In this document: in pieces, positions 52,987 to 62,610 of the stretch
Position numbering within the stretch: position 1 is the stretch's first letter
Layout of the letters: each line of letters starts with the position of its first letter
Assembly: GCA_022843805.1 (NCBI GenBank)
Contig: JALHMY010000034.1
Coordinates: forward strand, 1 to 64,000
DNA from: Fuerstiella sp.
GTDB taxonomy: Bacteria; Planctomycetota; Planctomycetia; Planctomycetales; Planctomycetaceae
Length of the DNA stretch: 64,000 nucleotides
Direction of reading: 5' to 3'
Notes under the pieces: model-generated
Seen by the model: only the letters and a program-made list of their open reading frames with translations
Told to the model about the DNA's origin: nothing
The model's database searches: none
Translations under genes and position numbers: made by a program

Positions 52987-55900
52987 ATGGAAATCAACGT
53001 GGCAGTGCGAGAATACGACGACGAACAGGATGATGACGACTCACAAAGCGAGCGAGTGCGTGAACAGGGCCGACGTCAGTTGTCTCGTGGCCGTCTGGCT
53101 GTTCTCAGTGATCGCATTGCCGGTGGCGCAGCCCGACCGGGCGAGCAGCAGATTATTCGTTCGCCATTTGTTCTGATGCTGATCGGAGCATCTGTCGGCC
53201 TGGCGATCCTGGCCATGATTTTCTACTACATTATTAACCGGGAAGCGGAAAGTCGTCGGCTGAAGGAAGCTCTGACATCGCTGGAGCAGCGAAAGTATGC
53301 GGAAGCCGAACGACTGTTTATCAAGTATCTGGAAGTCTATCCAAAGACTCCGTCTTCAGATACCGCTCGCCTGAATCTGCACAAGTCCAGAGTTGAAAAG
53401 CACATCATGACGACCACGCCTGATGTGGTGAAGGGGAAACAGGAACTGGACGACATGCTGCGTGTCGGTGCAGAGCTGGAGGGTTTTGAGGGCGAACGGG
53501 AAACGATTCGTCGATATGCCGACCGCCTGACCTTTGCCGGTGCCCGAGTGGCTGAAGTTGTGCAGCAGAAGGAACCATTGACCGTCAGTCAGGAGTCAAT
53601 GGAGGTCTTAAGGAGGTTTTCACCGGAAACGGGTATTCCAAAAGATCGGGAAGAGATCCTGATCCGACATCAGAGAATTGCGGAAGCGGCGATCGCCAAG
53701 CGTGAAGCCTTTGATGATGCGGTTCGACAGGTCAGAGCGTTTCTGGAAGCCGGCCGAACGTCTGATGCCCTGATGGCCCGTCAGGCGTTGCTGGATCGCT
53801 ATGCCGTATTGAATGGCGACAAGGATGTGGTCGCCCTGCTGAGCGAAATTCTGAAGAAAGAGCAGGAGCTGACAGTTCGTTCCGATCTTGGCATTGATGC
53901 AAAACCTGCAGAGGCGGCACCGGGTTTGCCATCAGTTTCGCTGACTCTCAGAACTCAGGCGGCCAACGATCAGTTAAGTCAGGGAAGAACCGTGTTTTCG
54001 GTTGGGCTGGATACGATTTTTGCAGTGGATTCGGACACCGGTGAACCTCGATGGAAACGGGTGATCGGCTCCGAATCGGCCTTTGCTCCACAAATGCTGA
54101 ATGGAGCCGAGCCGGAGCTTTTGGTGCACAACAGCCGAACAAATGAGCTGATGATGCTGAGGCAGTCTGGCGGCGAGGTATTGTGGCGACAATCGGTCGA
54201 AGGAAGTCCCTCAGGCAGTCCGCTGATCCAGCAGCCTCAGATCTATGTTACAACTGATCAGGGAGAACTTTGGCAGATTTCGGCGGCCAACGGGCGGGCG
54301 ACAGCAAAGGTCCGGTTCCCGCAGAAGGTGATAGGCCCTCCGGTGCTGACTCGTGATGGGAAATCACTGCTGATCACGGGTGATCAGATGATGGTCTATA
54401 CGTTAAGCGTCAGTTCTCTGGCGTGCACGGCAGTTTCGTATATCGATCATCGTCCGGGTTCCGTTGAAGTGCCGTTGCTGGCTGCTGGCGATCTGTACCT
54501 TTTGTGTGACAACGACACATCTGACAAGTGTCGCCTTCGGATGCTGGCGATGGATGCCTCTGGTCAGCTTACGGTGAAGAGTACGGATTTTGTTGACGGG
54601 CATGTTCGTGATCCCGCCCTTCTTTATGGCACGAATCTGTTTGTTCCTTCTTCGCCGCAGCGAGTAACCGCGTTTCGGGTCTCCCCGGACCCAGCTCAGC
54701 CGCCTCTGTCGCTTGTCGGAGCGAATCAGCTGGAGGATGGTGAGCAGACCGGAATGTTTCTGCTTGCCGGGCCAGGCAATCAGTTATGGCTGGGAGGACG
54801 CGACCTCAGAAAATTTCGTGTCACGACCAATTCGGTGTTGCTGGAACCCGGGTTAACGGGAGAGGGCATTCATACTCAGCCGGTTCAGTTTTTGGATGAG
54901 GGAGTGTTCCTGACGAGTCGCCAGAAGACGTTGTCTTCAGTGTTCTTCACCAGAGCTGATCGGGAGCAGATGAAGGGGCTGTGGCGAACAGTCGTTGGGA
55001 CGAATGTTGTTGCGCTGGGACCATCCACAGGCAATCAGTCGCTGCTGGCCGTGAGTGATTTTGGAGAAGTCTTTCGCGTGCCCGTGTCGATGCTCACAAG
55101 TGGCGGGTTTCTGCTTGAATCGGTCAGTAGTTTTCGTCTGCCGGACAAGCTGGCCTCATCCGTTGGTGGATTGACTCTGGCCGACGGTCGCCTCGCGGCG
55201 TGGTGTGGAGCGCCGGAGCCGGCCGTTTGGACGTTTAGTGTCACGGGACAGCTGGAACGCAAATGGACGATGCCTGATGCACCTCAGCTTCCGCCTGTTG
55301 CGATTGCTGCCGGAGCGGTTTTTGCGATGCCGGGACGACTGCACCTGACGGCAACAGCTGGAAATACTGTTGCGGAAGATTATCGGGCGTCCCAGGGCGC
55401 AGAACAGCAGGCCACATGGAAATGTCTGACAGCGCTGAGCGATACTCAGGTGCTGGCGATCAATTCGGAAAATAAGCTCGTTCGAGTCGAATATCGGGGC
55501 AGCCCCCGGCCTCAGCTGGCCGAGCTGAGTGTGACTCAGATGGAGCGGCCGGTTGAGGTGAGTCCGGCTGCATCGATGGGGCTGCTGTGTGTGGCGACGG
55601 CCGACGGACGGCTGATCATGATGCAGTCTTCAACTCTGGAGGTTCTGGCGGATATCGATTTGGGTGGTGTTCCCAGCAAGTCTCCGGTGATTGCCGGAAA
55701 TCGAGTGTTTGTGGAAATCGCCGGCCAGACACTCCGATGCTTTACATTTGATAACACTCTTCAGCCGACCGGGCTGGTTCAGCTGGACGGATACACTCTG
55801 GCGGGCGCCCCGGTTCCTCTGACGAATGGATTCCTTATTGCTCGTTCGGATGGACTGGTCATGCGACTAACCAGTGAGGGGCTGCCTTCCGACCGCCAGC

Positions 55901-56010
55901 TGCACCTTGGGCAGACACTGAGCCGGGGACCGGTGCAGATTGCAGATCAGTTTGTGGCTGTTGCGGTCGATGGAAGTCTTTACCCGCTTCCAATGGAGTT
56001 GACTCAGTGA
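52987..56010 (+). CDS. Membrane-anchored protein with helical repeats and PQQ-like propeller
   Basis: A 1007-residue protein. An acidic cytoplasmic N-terminus (about 1-58) is followed by one membrane helix at 60-83 and a helical stretch with TPR-like features (RKYAEAERLFIKYLEVYP). From about 330 to the end the sequence is a beta-propeller of the PQQ/BamB type; blades read TIFAVDSDTGEPRWKRVIG, GGEVLWRQSVEGSPSGSPL and later copies such as SSTLEVLADIDLGGVPSKSP. In this topology the propeller is periplasmic. Residue patterns do not predict PQQ binding, so a protein- or ligand-binding role is likelier. Its stop overlaps the next gene's GTG start. Confidence 0.75.
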   Translation: MEINVAVREYDDEQDDDDSQSERVREQGRRQLSRGRLAVLSDRIAGGAARPGEQQIIRSPFVLMLIGASVGLAILAMIFYYIINREAESRRLKEALTSLEQRKYAEAERLFIKYLEVYPKTPSSDTARLNLHKSRVEKHIMTTTPDVVKGKQELDDMLRVGAELEGFEGERETIRRYADRLTFAGARVAEVVQQKEPLTVSQESMEVLRRFSPETGIPKDREEILIRHQRIAEAAIAKREAFDDAVRQVRAFLEAGRTSDALMARQALLDRYAVLNGDKDVVALLSEILKKEQELTVRSDLGIDAKPAEAAPGLPSVSLTLRTQAANDQLSQGRTVFSVGLDTIFAVDSDTGEPRWKRVIGSESAFAPQMLNGAEPELLVHNSRTNELMMLRQSGGEVLWRQSVEGSPSGSPLIQQPQIYVTTDQGELWQISAANGRATAKVRFPQKVIGPPVLTRDGKSLLITGDQMMVYTLSVSSLACTAVSYIDHRPGSVEVPLLAAGDLYLLCDNDTSDKCRLRMLAMDASGQLTVKSTDFVDGHVRDPALLYGTNLFVPSSPQRVTAFRVSPDPAQPPLSLVGANQLEDGEQTGMFLLAGPGNQLWLGGRDLRKFRVTTNSVLLEPGLTGEGIHTQPVQFLDEGVFLTSRQKTLSSVFFTRADREQMKGLWRTVVGTNVVALGPSTGNQSLLAVSDFGEVFRVPVSMLTSGGFLLESVSSFRLPDKLASSVGGLTLADGRLAAWCGAPEPAVWTFSVTGQLERKWTMPDAPQLPPVAIAAGAVFAMPGRLHLTATAGNTVAEDYRASQGAEQQATWKCLTALSDTQVLAINSENKLVRVEYRGSPRPQLAELSVTQMERPVEVSPAASMGLLCVATADGRLIMMQSSTLEVLADIDLGGVPSKSPVIAGNRVFVEIAGQTLRCFTFDNTLQPTGLVQLDGYTLAGAPVPLTNGFLIARSDGLVMRLTSEGLPSDRQLHLGQTLSRGPVQIADQFVAVAVDGSLYPLPMELTQ

Positions 56011-58619
56011 TCAGGACTTGCAGAGTTTTTTCACCGTTTATCGCGATGGCCCTGTTTGCTGCAGTCGCACGTCCGGCAGTGATCCGGGCTCAGGACGAGC
56101 GACCGGATGTCAGCGCGCTCCCGCGACTGGAATCCCTGGCAGTGCCTTCTCTTGTTGCGATTAAGGAAGCCGACGCCAAAGACAAGGCGTTTGACTGGAT
56201 CGTTCTGAAAACGGACAATGCCGTGATTGTCTGTAATCCTCTGTATCCGCGTCCTGACACGCTGAAGAAGATTGAGGAAGAGCGAAAACAGCTGGAGGCG
56301 CTCAAGCCGAACAGCGCTGAGGAACGTGAAAAAAGGTCTGCAAGGCTTGAGGAGCTGAAGCGAGTCACTCTGACATTGCCGGGTGATACGGCCGAATACA
56401 AAATTCCCCCTTCGCAGATTGATCAGATCATCCTGTTTGAGGATCTGGTGCTGCAGCGAGTGGATCAGCTGCTGGACGCGGGCGAGATTCGCTCGGCCTA
56501 TGATCTGATTCTTATGGTGGAACGGGAGATCCCGAACTGGGAGAAGACTCGTCCCAGGTTTGAGCGATTACTGCTGACGGAGTCAAAGATCAGGGGGGAC
56601 GCCGGTGACATTTATGCGTCACTGGCGCTGCTGGATGAGCTTGCCGCACTGAATATTAACAACCCTGATCTGCAGCCACGGTTTGGTGAGATTGTGGGAC
56701 AAATGATTGCTGAAGCTGCAAAGGACGGTGATTATCGTAAAGCTCGTTTTCTGATGGGGCGGATTGAGCGTCATTTTCCTCAGCACCCTGAATCGACTGC
56801 ATGGAGAGAAAAACTCAGTCAGCAGTCGGCAGCCAAACTGGGTGAAGCGGTACAGGCAGCTCAGGAAAAGAATTTTGCTCAGGCGTCCCTGCTGGCTCAG
56901 GAAGCCGATCGAATCTGGCCAACAACAGGGAATGCTCGGGCGACGTTTGCACAGCTGACTGCGCGTTACCAGGTGCTGCGAGTGGCTGTGGAATCGTTCA
57001 GCGGGGAAAAGAAGATTTTCCCTGTAATAAATGAGGCAGTGGTGCGGCATCAGGAACTGGTTTCGGTTCCAATGTTTGAAGCATCGGCGGTGGATGAACT
57101 CACTTACTATCGTTCCAGTTTTTTTGAACGATGGGATCCGTCCGATCTGGGCCGTGAAGTGACACTGACGCTGCGGGATACCCGGCCGCACTGGCAGTCA
57201 CAACCGGTTCTGACGGCCAATCAGATTGCCGATGCTCTGGGATTACAGCTGAATCCCGAAAGTCCGCTGTTTAATGCTCGCCTCGCATCATTTGTCCGCG
57301 AGTTTTCCGTTCGGTCGCCTACGGAAATCAAGCTGAGCTTTATGCGAGTGCCATTGACCATGGAGGCATTATTTCGATTCCCGGTGATCACGCAGGCCGG
57401 TTCAGGAGTTGTTGAGTCTGCTGAACAGGCGACAGATGGATCGACTGTCGGAGAATCGACGAGCGCCGGAGCGCCGGATTCAACTGCTGAAAATTCAGTC
57501 GGTGCGGGTGATCCCGTCGTACTCTCCACCCGTTTCCAACTTGTTAAGGAAGATGCCACTCAGCGAATCTATCGGCGCTTTATTCCTGAACCGAATGGGC
57601 TGGACAACGCACAATATCATGTTGCCGAGGTGGTGGAACGACGTTATCCGGACCGACATCAGGCGATTCAGGCGATGAATCGTGGCGAGGCTGAGTTTCT
57701 GACAAGCGTCCTGCCGTGGGAAATTGATGGTTTTCGTGCGTCTGAAACCCTGACGGCCGTGAAGAAGGCTATACCGTCGACGCATGTGATTATATTCAAT
57801 CCGCTTTCAAAGAATGTGGGCGGGGCTCAGGTGCGAAGAGCGCTATCGATGGCAATCGACCGGGAGTCGATTCTGAAGAGCGTGGTGTTACGGGATCCGC
57901 AGATGAAGCACGGGCGTCCCACAAGTTCCGTATGGAGGCAGGCCAGTTATGCGACAAATCCGATCGAACAAACGCCTCCCTACGATATTCGACTGGCTTA
58001 TGCACTGCGATTTGCTGCCGAGCGACAGTTGCAGATTGCTGAACTGCAGAGACTTGAGCCTGCAGCTCGAGAGAAGGCAAAGGCAGCAGGTGAAGAATTT
58101 AAGAGCGAACTGTTCCGCGCTTCAACCAATGTCGACTACATCAAACTTCCATCGCTGCGGATGATTGTAGCGCCTGATCCGGTGTCGAAGGCTGCTGCCG
58201 AACGTATTAACGTTTACTGGGAAAAGATCGGCTTGCAGGTTCAGCTGATCGATGGAAGCCAGTCTGGTGAACCGGCGCCGGATTCGGACTGGGACATGAT
58301 GTATCGGCAGGTCAGCATGGAAGAGCCGCTGCTTGACTTATGGCCCCTGCTGACAAACGATCCTCAGATGGATGTTTTGCGACTGGAATCGTTCCCTGAC
58401 TGGATGCGGCAGGAACTTATCAATCTGGATTATGCGGGCAGCTTTATCGATGCTCAGAGAAGGCTTAATGATATTCATCGACACATTGCCGCACAGGCCT
58501 TTGTGATACCGCTGTGGGAAGTTGACGACTACCTGGTGTTTCAGAAAACAGTTTCAGGTTATTCAGCAGCCCCGCTATCCACTTATCAGAATGTAGAACG
58601 ATGGACGGTGCGGCCATGA
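56007..58619 (+). CDS. Exported TPR plus family-5 solute-binding-protein fusion
   Basis: An 870-residue exported protein starting at a GTG that overlaps the preceding stop. Signal segment about 10-28. Residues about 130-340 are helical TPR-like repeats (IRSAYDLILMVEREIPNW; DYRKARFLMGRIERHFP). Residues about 350-870 resemble the family-5 (peptide/nickel-type) extracellular binding proteins: VLTANQIADALG, VRRALSMAIDRESI, MKHGRPTSSVW, and the end SDWDMMYRQVSMEEPLLDL. No permease or ATPase genes lie nearby, so it is probably not part of an ABC importer and may sense a ligand for the motor. A Ser/Thr/Glu/Ala-rich insert near 460-500 is unusual for the family. Confidence 0.75.
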   Translation: MIRTCRVFSPFIAMALFAAVARPAVIRAQDERPDVSALPRLESLAVPSLVAIKEADAKDKAFDWIVLKTDNAVIVCNPLYPRPDTLKKIEEERKQLEALKPNSAEEREKRSARLEELKRVTLTLPGDTAEYKIPPSQIDQIILFEDLVLQRVDQLLDAGEIRSAYDLILMVEREIPNWEKTRPRFERLLLTESKIRGDAGDIYASLALLDELAALNINNPDLQPRFGEIVGQMIAEAAKDGDYRKARFLMGRIERHFPQHPESTAWREKLSQQSAAKLGEAVQAAQEKNFAQASLLAQEADRIWPTTGNARATFAQLTARYQVLRVAVESFSGEKKIFPVINEAVVRHQELVSVPMFEASAVDELTYYRSSFFERWDPSDLGREVTLTLRDTRPHWQSQPVLTANQIADALGLQLNPESPLFNARLASFVREFSVRSPTEIKLSFMRVPLTMEALFRFPVITQAGSGVVESAEQATDGSTVGESTSAGAPDSTAENSVGAGDPVVLSTRFQLVKEDATQRIYRRFIPEPNGLDNAQYHVAEVVERRYPDRHQAIQAMNRGEAEFLTSVLPWEIDGFRASETLTAVKKAIPSTHVIIFNPLSKNVGGAQVRRALSMAIDRESILKSVVLRDPQMKHGRPTSSVWRQASYATNPIEQTPPYDIRLAYALRFAAERQLQIAELQRLEPAAREKAKAAGEEFKSELFRASTNVDYIKLPSLRMIVAPDPVSKAAAERINVYWEKIGLQVQLIDGSQSGEPAPDSDWDMMYRQVSMEEPLLDLWPLLTNDPQMDVLRLESFPDWMRQELINLDYAGSFIDAQRRLNDIHRHIAAQAFVIPLWEVDDYLVFQKTVSGYSAAPLSTYQNVERWTVRP

Positions 58620-58708
58620 TGCCCGGATTTTGTCGAGTTGCGACCTGGTATAACAATCCTGGCGGGAACATGGGATTTCGTCGAGGTCATTCGACCCTGC
58701 ACGGGATA

Positions 58709-60379
58709 ATGAAACGAACTCCGCTGTTCGCGATCTGTCTTGCACTCGTGCTGATGAAGACCGAAGGTGCATGGTGTCAGGAGCAGGCAGGAACGACTTC
58801 CGCTGAAACACGTGCTGCAGCTTCAGTGCCGAATTCGGCTGAGGCAGGTGCAGCGACCTCGGAATCCACTGCTCCGGCAGTTGCAGTCCCGCTTCCACTG
58901 CCACTTCAGCCTTATCTGGTCACAGTGGAGATCGCTGTGAGTACGCCGGGGGCATCGCAGCTGGACCACGATGTGCTCTTGCGGGATGTTAACACTGCAC
59001 TGGAACGGATGTATGGCCAAATGTGGTCCCGTGATGTTCGAATCTCCGACTGGCTGTTGCCAGGCAGTGAATCGCAGATTGAGCGGATTCCCGCGGAGGA
59101 ACTGGGTAAGCGTTATTCGCTGAAAGATGCTCAGAAAGTGATGCTGGTGGCAGTGGAGGCGGCTGACGGTGGCTGGAAAGTTTGTTGTCGTGAATATGAT
59201 CGTCGAATCGAGGAACTGACGCCAGTTCTGGCGGAAGTGACTTACGACCGCCGTTCAATTGCCGACGTCGCCGTCAGGCTTATGAAGAATTGTTTTCGGC
59301 CTGTCCTGCTTCTGACGGGAGCCGCAAAAGGCACTGATGAGCTGGAATTTTATTTGCAGGCTGGTCAGCTGGTCCCGCCGGATCCCAGTGCTCAGCAAAT
59401 TGCAGAAGGGGATGTGCTTCGGCCGTTCTTGAGGCACCTGGATCGCCGGGATCCTCAAAAACTCAAACAGCTGCAGAAGCTGGATCTGACCTACATCCGG
59501 GTGACCGAATTTAACCGCGAACTGACCCGAACGGGACTTTCGCCCGAAGATGCGGAAGTGACGGTCGAAGGAGCATCCCCGGATGAGACGACTGTGTTTC
59601 AGGACAGGAGTCATGTGAAGGGAGTACTCATATCGCACGGTCTGGCGCCTTTTGGAGGACGCGGTCGCAATGTCGAGCAGCTGGCACTGCGGCAGCGGCC
59701 CATGGCGACATCCAGTCGCGTTCGGCTGGTATTGAACCTTCGACCGGACAGGCCTTTGGTTTCTCATCGTGTTGATCGCGTATCCAAGCTGCGATATAAG
59801 GATGAGAACAGCGATGTTCCCGTAAGGATGCTGAGTGATCGTAATGGCGAAGTTGAGATGGTGGTCGATCCAAAGAATCCCACATTCTGGCTTTATGTTT
59901 ACAGTGGCAGTCTTCTGCTCGCTCGAGTTCCCTATGCTCCTGGGCTGCTTGCAACAGATACAATAAAGCTGCCGGACGACAGTATTCGACTTGGGGTAGA
60001 AGGTGAACTCTACCTGTTTCGGGATCAGCTTATTGATGTGGTTGCTCAGCGGGCCGTCTTTAAGGGAATGGCCAAACAGGCTGCCGCCGCTGGTGACACT
60101 GCGAAACTCGAAGAGGCAGTAAAGGGTCTGATTGCACTTCCGGGCAGGAAAGAATTTGAGCTGCGTCTGAATGCGATTCAGGTGCCGGCCGTTAAACGAG
60201 CCGAAGAGCTTCGAAATGGCAGTGCAAAGAGAACAGTCAATAAGCTGTGTGCCGCAATGGCAAAATCTCTTGGTGACTTCTTCAGCGCGGAGAAACAGGT
60301 AAAGGAACTGGAAGAGGTTGAGCGGCTGCGCAATCTTGCAGAGCAGCGGACAGGGGCGCCTGCCGCCAGTCAGAACTAG
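58709..60379 (+). CDS. Secreted protein of unknown function, last gene of the Exb cluster
   Basis: A 556-residue protein. The ATG at 58709 gives a clear signal peptide (MKRTPLFAICLALVLM, cleavage near 24); a frame open from 58601 would overlap the upstream gene and start without one. A Ser/Thr/Ala/Glu-rich linker (about 30-65) follows. The rest has mixed structure with beta-sandwich-like parts (about 290-420, for example VRLVLNLRPDRPLVSH) and a helical C-terminus ending VERLRNLAEQRTG. I recognise no family. Its 3' end, including the last 20 codons, has been copied twice downstream in tandem. Confidence 0.65.
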   Translation: MKRTPLFAICLALVLMKTEGAWCQEQAGTTSAETRAAASVPNSAEAGAATSESTAPAVAVPLPLPLQPYLVTVEIAVSTPGASQLDHDVLLRDVNTALERMYGQMWSRDVRISDWLLPGSESQIERIPAEELGKRYSLKDAQKVMLVAVEAADGGWKVCCREYDRRIEELTPVLAEVTYDRRSIADVAVRLMKNCFRPVLLLTGAAKGTDELEFYLQAGQLVPPDPSAQQIAEGDVLRPFLRHLDRRDPQKLKQLQKLDLTYIRVTEFNRELTRTGLSPEDAEVTVEGASPDETTVFQDRSHVKGVLISHGLAPFGGRGRNVEQLALRQRPMATSSRVRLVLNLRPDRPLVSHRVDRVSKLRYKDENSDVPVRMLSDRNGEVEMVVDPKNPTFWLYVYSGSLLLARVPYAPGLLATDTIKLPDDSIRLGVEGELYLFRDQLIDVVAQRAVFKGMAKQAAAAGDTAKLEEAVKGLIALPGRKEFELRLNAIQVPAVKRAEELRNGSAKRTVNKLCAAMAKSLGDFFSAEKQVKELEEVERLRNLAEQRTGAPAASQN

Positions 60380-60890
60380 AGGCGACACGCAGGCGAGTCT
60401 CTCCGAGACTCGCGCATCCAACGCCCTGGGCTTGAAATCAACGCCCAGGGCAATCTGCCGCCTTTTCCAGCGTCTCGGAGAGACGCTTCTACGTGGGGCC
60501 AGGCAAGTTGTTGAGCGGTTGCGCAATGTGGTGGAGCAGCGAACAGGTGTGTCTGCCGCGGGTCAGAACTGGAGGCAACACGTAGGCGAGTCTCTCCGAG
60601 ACTCGCGCATCACCGCCCTGGCTTGAAAACAACGCCCAGGGTAATCTGCCGCCTTTTCCAGCGTCTCGGAGAGACGCTTCTACGTGGGGCCAGGCAAGTT
60701 GTTGAGCGGTTGCGCAATGTGGTGGAGCAGCGAACAGGAGAGTTTGCCGCGGGTCAGAACCAGAGGCGACACGCAGGCGAGTCTCTCCGAGACTCGCGCA
60801 TCACCGCCCTGGCGTGAAATCACACCCCAGGGTAATCTGCCGCCTTTTTCAGCGTCTCGGAGAGACGCTTCTACGTGGGGCCAGGCAAAA
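60318..60890 (+). repeat. Tandem repeat that duplicates the preceding gene's 3' end
   Basis: TTGAGCGG(C/T)TGCGCAAT recurs at 60318 (inside the gene), 60511 and 60702, giving periods of 193 and 191 bases. A fourth, partial unit ends near 60890. Each unit contains the last 20 or so codons of the gene, then two inverted blocks, CGAGTCTCTCCGAGACTCG and AGCGTCTCGGAGAGACGCT, both self-complementary. The gene's TAG stop (60377-60379) is TGG in the second unit and CAG in the third, so only the first copy stops there. 60891-61142, before proB, shows no gene. Confidence 0.88.
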
Positions 60891-61142
60891 GAGCCTGATT
60901 GGCATCTCGAGTATGCGTCTGGCATCCACCATGTGAGTGAGCGGCGACAATCGTGCAGTTCCGCTCCCGTAGAATCTCCAAATCTGCTATGCTGACATGT
61001 TTTCATGCGGCCGTAGTGCGGAAATTTCTGAAGGCAACGGCTTGAAATGAGAATTACAGCAGCGTCCGCAGGCTGCCGCTGAGGTTTCGTTCATTCCTGT
61101 TTCGTTCGTTTCATTTGGTACAGGTGATTTCGAGAGATTTGT

Positions 61143-62279
61143 ATGCAAGACCTGGTCAGACAGGAAGTATTTCAGGCGTGTCGGACTGTGATCGTCAAGA
61201 TCGGCACGAATGTGCTTACAACGGAGGATGACCGGCTTGACAGCGACCGGATTCAGTGCATCTCCGCTCAGATCAATCGCATTATTCAGACAGGCCGGCG
61301 AGTTGTCCTGGTTTCCAGCGGCGCTGTGGGTGCGGGTATTGGCATTCTTGGACTGCATCGTCGTCCGGAATCCCTTCCTGAACTCCAGGCTGCGGCAGCG
61401 ATCGGACAACCTCATCTGATGCGGACATGGGACGATGCTCTTCAGCGCAACGGATATCGAACTGCGCAGGTCCTGCTGACCGGCAATGATTTTCGTAATC
61501 GTCAGCGTTATCTGAATGTCCGAAACACCATCCGTACGCTGTTTGATTTCGGTGTTGTTCCAATTGTAAATGAAAACGACACGGTCAGCATTAAAGAGAT
61601 CGCGGTGGGCGACAACGACCAGCTGGCCTCCATGCTGGCTACTCTTTTGCCCAATCCGTTGCTTGTTATTCTTTCAGGCATCGCAGGACTTTACGATGGT
61701 CCTCCTTCGAATCCGGCCAGCAAGGTCATTCCACTGGTACCGCGTCCGGATGAATCACTTTTGCAGCTGGCCGCGTCGGAACAGAGTACGCGAGGCCGCG
61801 GCGGGATGCCGAGTAAACTTCGGGCGATTCTGTCGGCGACCAGTATGGGAGAGGCTGTCATCCTCGCCAGTGGTCGCAGCGATACGGTGTTGGATGACGT
61901 ACGCACAGGAAATGTCACCGGTACATTATTTCTTGCCGCAGGTGGTTCCGTTCCGGCGTGGAAACGCTGGATAGGATTTACAGCGGCTCCTGCCGGAGTA
62001 CTGGTGCTGGATGACGGAGCTTGTCGAGCTGTTCGGGACGGCGGTCGATCGTTGCTGGCCGTGGGAATTACCGAGGTTCAGGGCGACTTTGAACAGGGTG
62101 GTCTGGTTGGCCTTAGAACGAAGGAAGGCATCGAATTCGCTCGAGGGCTGGCCAACTATTCTTCTGAAGAAATTCGAAGTATTTATGGCCGACGATCGGA
62201 TCAGATGGCGGCCAGTCTGGGGCATGTCCCTTACAGCGAAGTGATTCACCGTGATAACCTCGCACTCACGGGGAAGTAA
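61143..62279 (+). CDS. proB: Glutamate 5-kinase with PUA domain
   Basis: A 378-residue cytoplasmic enzyme of proline biosynthesis that phosphorylates glutamate to gamma-glutamyl phosphate. The kinase domain (amino-acid kinase fold) shows VIVKIGTNVL (about 15-24), VLVSSGAVGAG (about 54-64), NENDTVS (about 142-148) and DNDQLASMLA, plus GRGGMPSKL near 219-227. The C-terminal PUA domain, about 280-370, includes GACRAVRDGGRSLLAVGI. Length matches PUA-containing ProB. proA is not adjacent in this window. Confidence 0.96.
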   Translation: MQDLVRQEVFQACRTVIVKIGTNVLTTEDDRLDSDRIQCISAQINRIIQTGRRVVLVSSGAVGAGIGILGLHRRPESLPELQAAAAIGQPHLMRTWDDALQRNGYRTAQVLLTGNDFRNRQRYLNVRNTIRTLFDFGVVPIVNENDTVSIKEIAVGDNDQLASMLATLLPNPLLVILSGIAGLYDGPPSNPASKVIPLVPRPDESLLQLAASEQSTRGRGGMPSKLRAILSATSMGEAVILASGRSDTVLDDVRTGNVTGTLFLAAGGSVPAWKRWIGFTAAPAGVLVLDDGACRAVRDGGRSLLAVGITEVQGDFEQGGLVGLRTKEGIEFARGLANYSSEEIRSIYGRRSDQMAASLGHVPYSEVIHRDNLALTGK

Positions 62280-62401
62280 TGGATTGGGCGAAAATTCCTG
62301 GAATCGTTCCCATAAACGGGGAAGTCACGCATCCGTGATCGTCAGAATCGTTGCAGTCGGCCAGAACCGCCCAGACGCGGCAACAGAATTTCCAGATAGA
62401 A

Positions 62402-62431
62402 AAGCCTGGTAGGCATTTACATACCAGGCTT
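62402..62431 (+). terminator. Hairpin after proB
   Basis: AAGCCTGGTA (62402-62411) pairs with TACCAGGCTT (62422-62431) around a ten-base loop, 122 bases after the proB stop. It could be a late terminator; it lacks a clear T run. The rest of the 62280-62610 gap shows no gene. Confidence 0.5.
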
Positions 62432-62610
62432 ATGGAAACGGGCCGCTCTGAGTTTCACAACGATGAATCAAAGTTTCTCATTCCGGCAGCGACAGGTGTC
62501 GGAATGGGCCGTGTGCTTTCCTGTCGTCGATTAATAGTCGCCACATTTCAGGCAGATCACATCGCTGTTTACAGAGCCCATTTCCTCCCGTCAGAAATCA
62601 GGTGAATCCC

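Noticed and set aside
59255-60526. 423-codon frame opposite the last Exb-cluster gene
   Set aside because: It is antisense to a gene with a signal peptide and continuous operon context, and crosses into the tandem repeat.
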